NCBI GenBank assembly: GCA_964541695.1
Contig: CAZIRB010000104.1
Coordinates: forward strand, 1 to 7,596
Direction of reading: 5' to 3'
Source: CAZKGE01 sp964541695
GTDB taxonomy: Bacteria; Bacillota; Clostridia; Christensenellales; CAG-138
DNA: 7,596 nt
Every line of letters begins with the position of its first letter. The first letter of the stretch is position 1. Both the position numbers and the translations under genes were made by a program. Under the pieces are notes generated by a model. The model ran no database searches. It was given only the letters and a program-made list of their open reading frames with translations, and was not told where the DNA came from. Below are positions 4,701-7,596 of this stretch, piece by piece.

Positions 4701-7488
4701 CGCCGCCGAGCGCGTATCGCGCCTCCCCGGCGCCAGACACCTGCATCGTGCGCGTTTCCGGGTCGATTTCGAACGCCGCGACGGGACTCATCTCAAACAG
4801 GCAGCGTACGCGCTCGCTCTCCAGCGCAAGCCGCCGCTGCTCCTCGGCGAGCGCCAGCTCCTGTTTTCTCGACTCGGTGATGTCGCTGACCGCGGCGACG
4901 ATCACCGGCAGCTCGCTGTCCGGATACGGGATCCGCAGCGCGCGCATGCGCCGCCAGCCGATCTCGCCGCTGTGCTCCGTCACGCGGTATGTGCAGTCGA
5001 TGACCTCGCCGGACGAGACGCCGCCGTAGATGCTGTGCATGAGGTCCTCACGGTCCTCCGGCAGCACAAACCCCAGCAGGTTCTTTCCGCGTTCGCCCAG
5101 CGTCTCCTTGGGGCGCTTCGTCATGCGGTAGAAGCTGGGGCTGATGTACAGCGCCGTATACTCGAGCCCGCGCCCGACCTGGAACAGCGCGATGCCGCTG
5201 GCCGCCTGGTCGATCAGCTCGACAAGCCGGCTGCGCTCCGGGCCGAACTGCTGGAAAAGCGGCACGATCATGCAGACGACGCGAAGGAGCGCGCCCGCCT
5301 CGCCCGTGACGGATATGACCATGAGCCGGCACAGGGCGTAGTTGCCGTCGCGTTTTTTTAATCGCAGCGTGGTCTCGACGCGCGCGTTGCCCGCCGAGCG
5401 GTGCAGCCGCATGCACTCCTCAAACGCGTCGAAATCGTCCGGGTGCACGTCGTCCGCGACTGCGCTTTTGGTAAACAGCTCGGGAATCGGCCGCTCGGAC
5501 AGCGTGTATTCCGAAAACTCCTCGGACGCGCTGGACGCGTTCGTCTCCGCGTTCCAGTTGACCAAGATCGGCTGGTACCCGTCCAGCACGGCGCGGCAGA
5601 TCTCCGCAAGGTCGAGGTTCTCGAGCACGCGGCTGCCCGCGTCGAACAGGTTCCGCAGCCGCGCGCCGCCCGGCTCGGCGGTCTCGATGTCCGTATGCAG
5701 CTCGTGCGCGGGCGGCTTCCATTCGCCCGTGCCGCTCTCCATGTCCGGCCGGTAAAACATGTAATCGTTCTTGCCGGAGCGCTTGACCTGGTACATCGCC
5801 GCGTCCGCGCGGCCGTACAGCTCCTCAAACGTCGCGCCGTCGCGCGGGTACATCGCGATGCCGATGCTGCCGGACACCGCCACGCCCGTCTCGGGCTGAA
5901 ACTGCAGGAGCTTAACGATGAGCCGCGCGCGCTTCTCGACCACCTCGTCGAACGGGATGTTGCGCATGCAGATCATGAATTCGTCGCCGCCGACCCGGCC
6001 GATCATGTCCCCCGCGCGTAGCAGCGAGCGGAGGTTCTGCGCAATGTCGGTGAGCACCTTGTCGCCCGCGGTGTGGCCGAGCATATCGTTGACGCGCTTA
6101 AAGTCGTCGATGTCGACCCACACCAGCGCGTGCTGGCCCTGCGGCTCGCTGTTAAGGAGCTCCGTCACGCGCTCGATGAACGTCCGCCTATTGAGGATGC
6201 CGGTCAGCGGATCCTCCTCCGCGCGCGAGAGCAGCAGCAGCTCCTCCTTTTTGCGCGCGTCGACGTCCTCGAACAACAGGAACATCTTCAGGTCCACGGA
6301 ATACGGGTACGGCACGAGCTGCGCGGTCGCGCGCAGCCAGCGCGTCCTCTTATCGGCGCAGGCGGCGCGGTATTCCATCACGTGCTCACACACGCCGCCG
6401 TAGTACGCGTTGAGCAGGCGGTTGCGGTCGAAAAACTCGATGAATTTGACGCGGTCCTCCAAAACGACGTTGGCCAGAAACTGCGCGACGATGCCGGCGT
6501 AGTCGTCGGACCGGCCGCGGACGTTTGATAGCAGCGCGCCCTCCTCGCGCTCGCACGCGCCGCGGCTTAGATTGAACTCGTAGTGCATGACGCTTTCCGG
6601 CGGCATCTTCTCGATGCTCTGGCGCCATTTTTCGTAGACGAGCTCCTTCTCGCGCTGCTCCGTCACGTCCTCCGACATGCCGATGGCGCGGTACGGCTTC
6701 CCGTTCTCGTCGAAGAGGTTCGTATAGCGGATGCGCTCGTAGGAATAGCCGGCGCCGTCCGCGTTGCGGAAGCGGAACACGCCGGACGCCCGCCGCTCGC
6801 CGGCGTGCAGCTTCTTATGCATCGCAAGGAACGCCTCGGCGGACTCCGGGTGCACAAAGCCCGCCGCGACCAGGCTCTCCGGCGTGTTTTTCGCAATCGG
6901 GTGCAGGCGGTTCGGCGCGCCGGCGTGCGGCGTCGGCGAGATGGTTTTGGTTTTAAGATCGTAGTCCCAGATTTCGATCGAGATCGAGTCGTAGACCATC
7001 TCGAACCGCTCGCGCTCGAACAGCAGCGCGGCCTTCTCCGTCTCCAGCGTCCGGCGGTAGCGTTCCTCGGTCAAAAACACCTTTTCCTGATGCCTGCGCT
7101 CGCGGCTGATCGCAAACGCCGCGCTCAGCGCGGAGCAGATGAATATGATGCCGACAAACGCGACGACCGGCTCCTCCACGGCGTTGGCCGCCGTCTTTGG
7201 CGCGCTTGGGGCCGCGCCGCGTAGCCTTGGGGCCTCCGCATACGCGCGCGCAAAGCGCGCCGGGCCGGTCCGCCGGGCGGCTAAAGCGCGGGGGACCGCC
7301 GCATCAGTACGCCCCGGAAGAAACAAAGCCGGCGCCCCGCCGATGGGCGCCGGGCCGCCGGGGACCGCCGCTTGATGCAAAAAAACGCCCGGCGCGCCGG
7401 GGGTCCGTTCCGTCACCGGACCGACCGCCGCAAAAATCAAAAGCAGAAACAGAGCGATGCGGATGAATGAACGCCGTTCCTTTTTCAC
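1720..7488 (-). CDS. Membrane-anchored multi-PAS / GGDEF / GAF / EAL cyclic-di-GMP signalling protein (1922 aa)
   Basis: Start is GTG at 7488-7486, followed by a basic N-terminus; the next Met is residue 164. Layout: TM1 about 8-24; a Pro/Ala/Arg-rich outer loop of about 80 residues; TM2 about 107-127; a coiled segment 128-165; PAS1 about 165-280; PAS2 about 288-412; GGDEF1 about 415-582; PAS3 about 615-748; PAS4 about 755-875 (VAAVSDITESRKQE end); PAS5 about 893-1008; PAS6 about 1022-1150; GGDEF2 about 1155-1312; GAF-like about 1355-1505; GGDEF3 about 1510-1655; EAL about 1670-1915. GGDEF1 is canonical: DIDDFKRVND (459-468), GGDEF (500-504) and an I-site RAGD (491-494) five residues before it. 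This predicts an active, product-inhibited diguanylate cyclase. GGDEF2 has GRGRL (1235-1239) and GGDEF3 has DGGKF (1592-1596) at the signature position, so both are probably inactive. The EAL domain keeps the expected metal and catalytic residues: Glu1704 in EAL, Asn1763, Glu1795, Asp1825-Asp1826, Lys1846, Glu1882, Glu1885 and Gln1889. Loop 6 reads DFGAKFSN instead of DFG(T/A)GYSS, so phosphodiesterase activity is likely but not certain. The protein is far longer than typical members of the family. It has its own promoter-like sequence upstream. Confidence 0.97.
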   Translation of the reverse strand: MKKERRSFIRIALFLLLIFAAVGPVTERTPGAPGVFLHQAAVPGGPAPIGGAPALFLPGRTDAAVPRALAARRTGPARFARAYAEAPRLRGAAPSAPKTAANAVEEPVVAFVGIIFICSALSAAFAISRERRHQEKVFLTEERYRRTLETEKAALLFERERFEMVYDSISIEIWDYDLKTKTISPTPHAGAPNRLHPIAKNTPESLVAAGFVHPESAEAFLAMHKKLHAGERRASGVFRFRNADGAGYSYERIRYTNLFDENGKPYRAIGMSEDVTEQREKELVYEKWRQSIEKMPPESVMHYEFNLSRGACEREEGALLSNVRGRSDDYAGIVAQFLANVVLEDRVKFIEFFDRNRLLNAYYGGVCEHVMEYRAACADKRTRWLRATAQLVPYPYSVDLKMFLLFEDVDARKKEELLLLSRAEEDPLTGILNRRTFIERVTELLNSEPQGQHALVWVDIDDFKRVNDMLGHTAGDKVLTDIAQNLRSLLRAGDMIGRVGGDEFMICMRNIPFDEVVEKRARLIVKLLQFQPETGVAVSGSIGIAMYPRDGATFEELYGRADAAMYQVKRSGKNDYMFYRPDMESGTGEWKPPAHELHTDIETAEPGGARLRNLFDAGSRVLENLDLAEICRAVLDGYQPILVNWNAETNASSASEEFSEYTLSERPIPELFTKSAVADDVHPDDFDAFEECMRLHRSAGNARVETTLRLKKRDGNYALCRLMVISVTGEAGALLRVVCMIVPLFQQFGPERSRLVELIDQAASGIALFQVGRGLEYTALYISPSFYRMTKRPKETLGERGKNLLGFVLPEDREDLMHSIYGGVSSGEVIDCTYRVTEHSGEIGWRRMRALRIPYPDSELPVIVAAVSDITESRKQELALAEEQRRLALESERVRCLFEMSPVAAFEIDPETRTMQVSGAGEARYALGGAEIRGVPDALVQNGFVHADSAAEFKALVEGVLSGGAQGSCVIRGLFTNGQYRLMRVSCRAVLDADGRPARAIGVIEDLNSGNADRLRFLQEEKLRFFCSQDLMLALTVDITRDRIESVYAADGWHAAPESGSAYSAAVGGLLADMAGDEDRALMRGKIGLDALRRCYELGQRYIAVQYHVRSESGRIAWVWHIVRLLIHPESGDLFGFLYIVDCDVQKKRELALPRRVERDTEYGLYTPATFIRLSDHALNWECQNERCTLLVLKILDYDALAARIGGELAVAIARSTIRKLRLALSSRQVLSCLGRGRLAILLTDVEGKAQALERAQEILRLLANPALFCVAEESLAEFRVGVALPGGGAEAMLDAALLALEQGDGAVVFAGETDKTAAPAGTSSAQQARASAAGEALRRDRIEFIGPDDELEHDYAVRRFIEGLTSCADRESAMRFSLSFIGALYGADFAAVYRMREDGTALQGLHAMPGADRWDVVPVPREIGAPFPPCVQSMIEQKGIVVWRGGTGGNAADMPQACAGLNGAVLIPAVAAGEIAGCFFVGNPKSDGERFAASVASLTWSEMQRYDLIEEREWLSSHDRLTRLCNRDCLMRHLQSIRPETLSSLGVAAIDINDLRQVNAEFGPAYGDRIIRRGADVLLELFAPGEVFRYDGGKFYVLAADILREQFADKLQSAERRLAEDFPGRFAFGHIWVRVVGSLEKHLEQADEMLEATKHKRQGRSDGQREMVKRRVAELQENLGAGWYFIELQPKVDAVTRCVVGAEALVRMQHPRFGRIMPDKFIPVNELRGTIRYIDLFVMDTVCALLGRRTAAGERALPISLNFSRATLLEPGIADTIAGIAERHGAPRNLISIEITEGFGDMDYETLSRIGGGIRRAGFLLSLDDFGAKFSNLKILSAVRFHEIKIDKSIVDRVLSNTMSRAIIRSMTQLCDQFNIISVAEGVETEEQLAAVRELGCRCAQGYLIDKPVPVPEFEANYLGA
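7317..7353 (-). other. Terminator-like hairpin inside the coding strand (distal)
   Basis: CCGGCGCCC (7329-7337) and GGGCGCCGG (7345-7353) form a perfect 9-bp stem with a 7-base loop. On the coding (minus) strand the stem is followed by CTTTGTTTCTTC. It lies at about codons 46-57 of the c-di-GMP gene. The stem is strong but the T-rich stretch is interrupted, so it is only terminator-like. It could equally be a by-product of GC-rich Gly/Ala/Pro codons. Confidence 0.35.
7379..7401 (-). other. Terminator-like palindrome plus T7 inside the coding strand (proximal)
   Basis: CCCGGCGCGCCGGG at 7388-7401 is a perfect 14-base palindrome (5-bp stem with a CGCG loop as a hairpin). On the coding strand it is followed after two bases by seven T (A7 at 7379-7385 on the + strand). 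It lies at about codons 30-37 of the c-di-GMP gene, translated as TPGAPGVFL. Form and order match an intrinsic terminator with a short stem. Transcript or reporter data would be needed to show that polymerase stops here. Confidence 0.4.
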
Positions 7489-7492
7489 ACGT

Positions 7493-7498
7493 TCCCCC
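7493..7498 (-). promoter_or_regulatory. Weak ribosome binding site of the c-di-GMP gene
   Basis: On the minus strand GGGGGA ends 4 bases before the GTG start at 7488-7486. It is a poor match to GGAGG with short spacing, which with the GTG start suggests modest translation. The start is supported mainly by the immediate MKKERR and hydrophobic segment typical of a membrane anchor. Confidence 0.5.
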
Positions 7499-7535
7499 GG
7501 AGCAAAACGATTCGTTTCATTTTGGTTTCATCCAG

Positions 7536-7564
7536 ATTTTAACACAAATCACAGGACGCAACAA
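7536..7564 (-). promoter_or_regulatory. Probable sigma-A/sigma-70-type promoter of the c-di-GMP gene
   Basis: On the minus strand a -10 box TAAAAT (7541-7536; 5 of 6 match to TATAAT) is preceded directly by TGT, an extended -10 element. Exactly 17 bases upstream is TTGTTG (7564-7559; TTG core of TTGACA). The stretch about 7503-7550 is AT-rich compared with the rest of the window. Transcription would begin near 7529, leaving a leader of about 40 bases, too short for a riboswitch. The remaining bases 7565-7596 show nothing recognisable. Confidence 0.5.
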
Positions 7565-7596
7565 GGCGTATCCGGTCGAAACGGAGCAAAAGCCGC

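Larger units (their letters stand above)
7291..7431 (-). repeat. Degenerate in-frame repeats coding the extracytoplasmic linker
   Basis: The 12-base word GGGGACCGCCGC (+ strand) occurs at 7291-7302 and 7360-7371, exactly 69 bp (23 codons) apart. A 9-base part, GACCGCCGC, recurs at 7423-7431, 60 bp (20 codons) further on. In the protein the words fall on AAV followed by Pro: AAVGP at 20-24, AAVP at 40-43 and AAVP at 63-66. Between them GAP plus a hydrophobic FL pair also recur (GAPGVFL 31-37, GAPALFL 51-57). The linker between the two membrane segments therefore seems to have grown by repetition of a 20-23 codon unit that includes the end of TM1. The similarity is short and degenerate. Confidence 0.6.

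Noticed and set aside
1711..7466. Many long open frames on the + strand opposite the large gene (for example 3118-3798, 4232-5029 and 4651-5361)
   Set aside because: They are Arg/Ala/His/Val-rich translations without known motifs, explained by GC-rich antisense reading of a real gene with clear domains.
7489..7596. c-di-GMP riboswitch upstream of the large gene
   Set aside because: The predicted leader is only about 40 bases and shows no GEMM-like paired structure.
1..7596. tRNA, rRNA, insertion sequence or phage attachment site
   Set aside because: No cloverleaf with conserved arms, no rRNA sequence, no transposase or integrase, and no terminal inverted repeats with target duplications were seen.

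Overview
The window is a GC-rich bacterial chromosome segment carrying three protein genes and no RNA gene, transposase or CRISPR array. The high GC content, the GGAGG ribosome binding site, the style of the methyltransferase C-terminus (ending ATRAVKP) and a DDFGAKFSN-type EAL domain together suggest a high-GC Bacillota (Clostridia-type, perhaps gut-associated) organism. That placement is inference from protein style, and no species can be named.

Layout. (1) Bases 1-495, + strand: the C-terminal 164 residues of a class I SAM-dependent methyltransferase, whose start lies outside the window. (2) Bases 496-760: a 265-bp spacer dominated by a 78-bp tandem repeat (about 2.75 copies), with a good ribosome binding site at its end. 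(3) Bases 761-1645, + strand: a complete RluA-family pseudouridine synthase with an S4 domain. (4) Bases 1646-1719: a short convergent spacer. It holds a terminator-like hairpin and a 46-bp near-copy of the 3' end of the next gene, including a copy of its last 13 codons and its stop. (5) Bases 1720-7488, - strand: one very large (1922-residue) membrane-anchored cyclic-di-GMP signalling protein. It has two N-terminal membrane segments, about six PAS domains, one canonical GGDEF domain with an I-site, two degenerate GGDEF domains, a GAF-like domain and a C-terminal EAL domain. (6) Bases 7489-7596: its leader, with a plausible sigma-A-type promoter.

The methyltransferase and the pseudouridine synthase may be co-transcribed, but nothing ties them functionally to the large signalling protein, which converges on them. 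The signalling protein looks like a membrane-tethered hub that makes c-di-GMP with its first GGDEF domain and breaks it down with its EAL domain, under control of many PAS/GAF sensors.

Most of the window is ordinary in kind. The points worth a second look are the transition-only 78-bp repeat, the duplicated gene tail, the internally duplicated architecture of the signalling protein, and the repeated, terminator-like DNA coding for its extracytoplasmic linker. I found no convincing previously undescribed multi-gene system.
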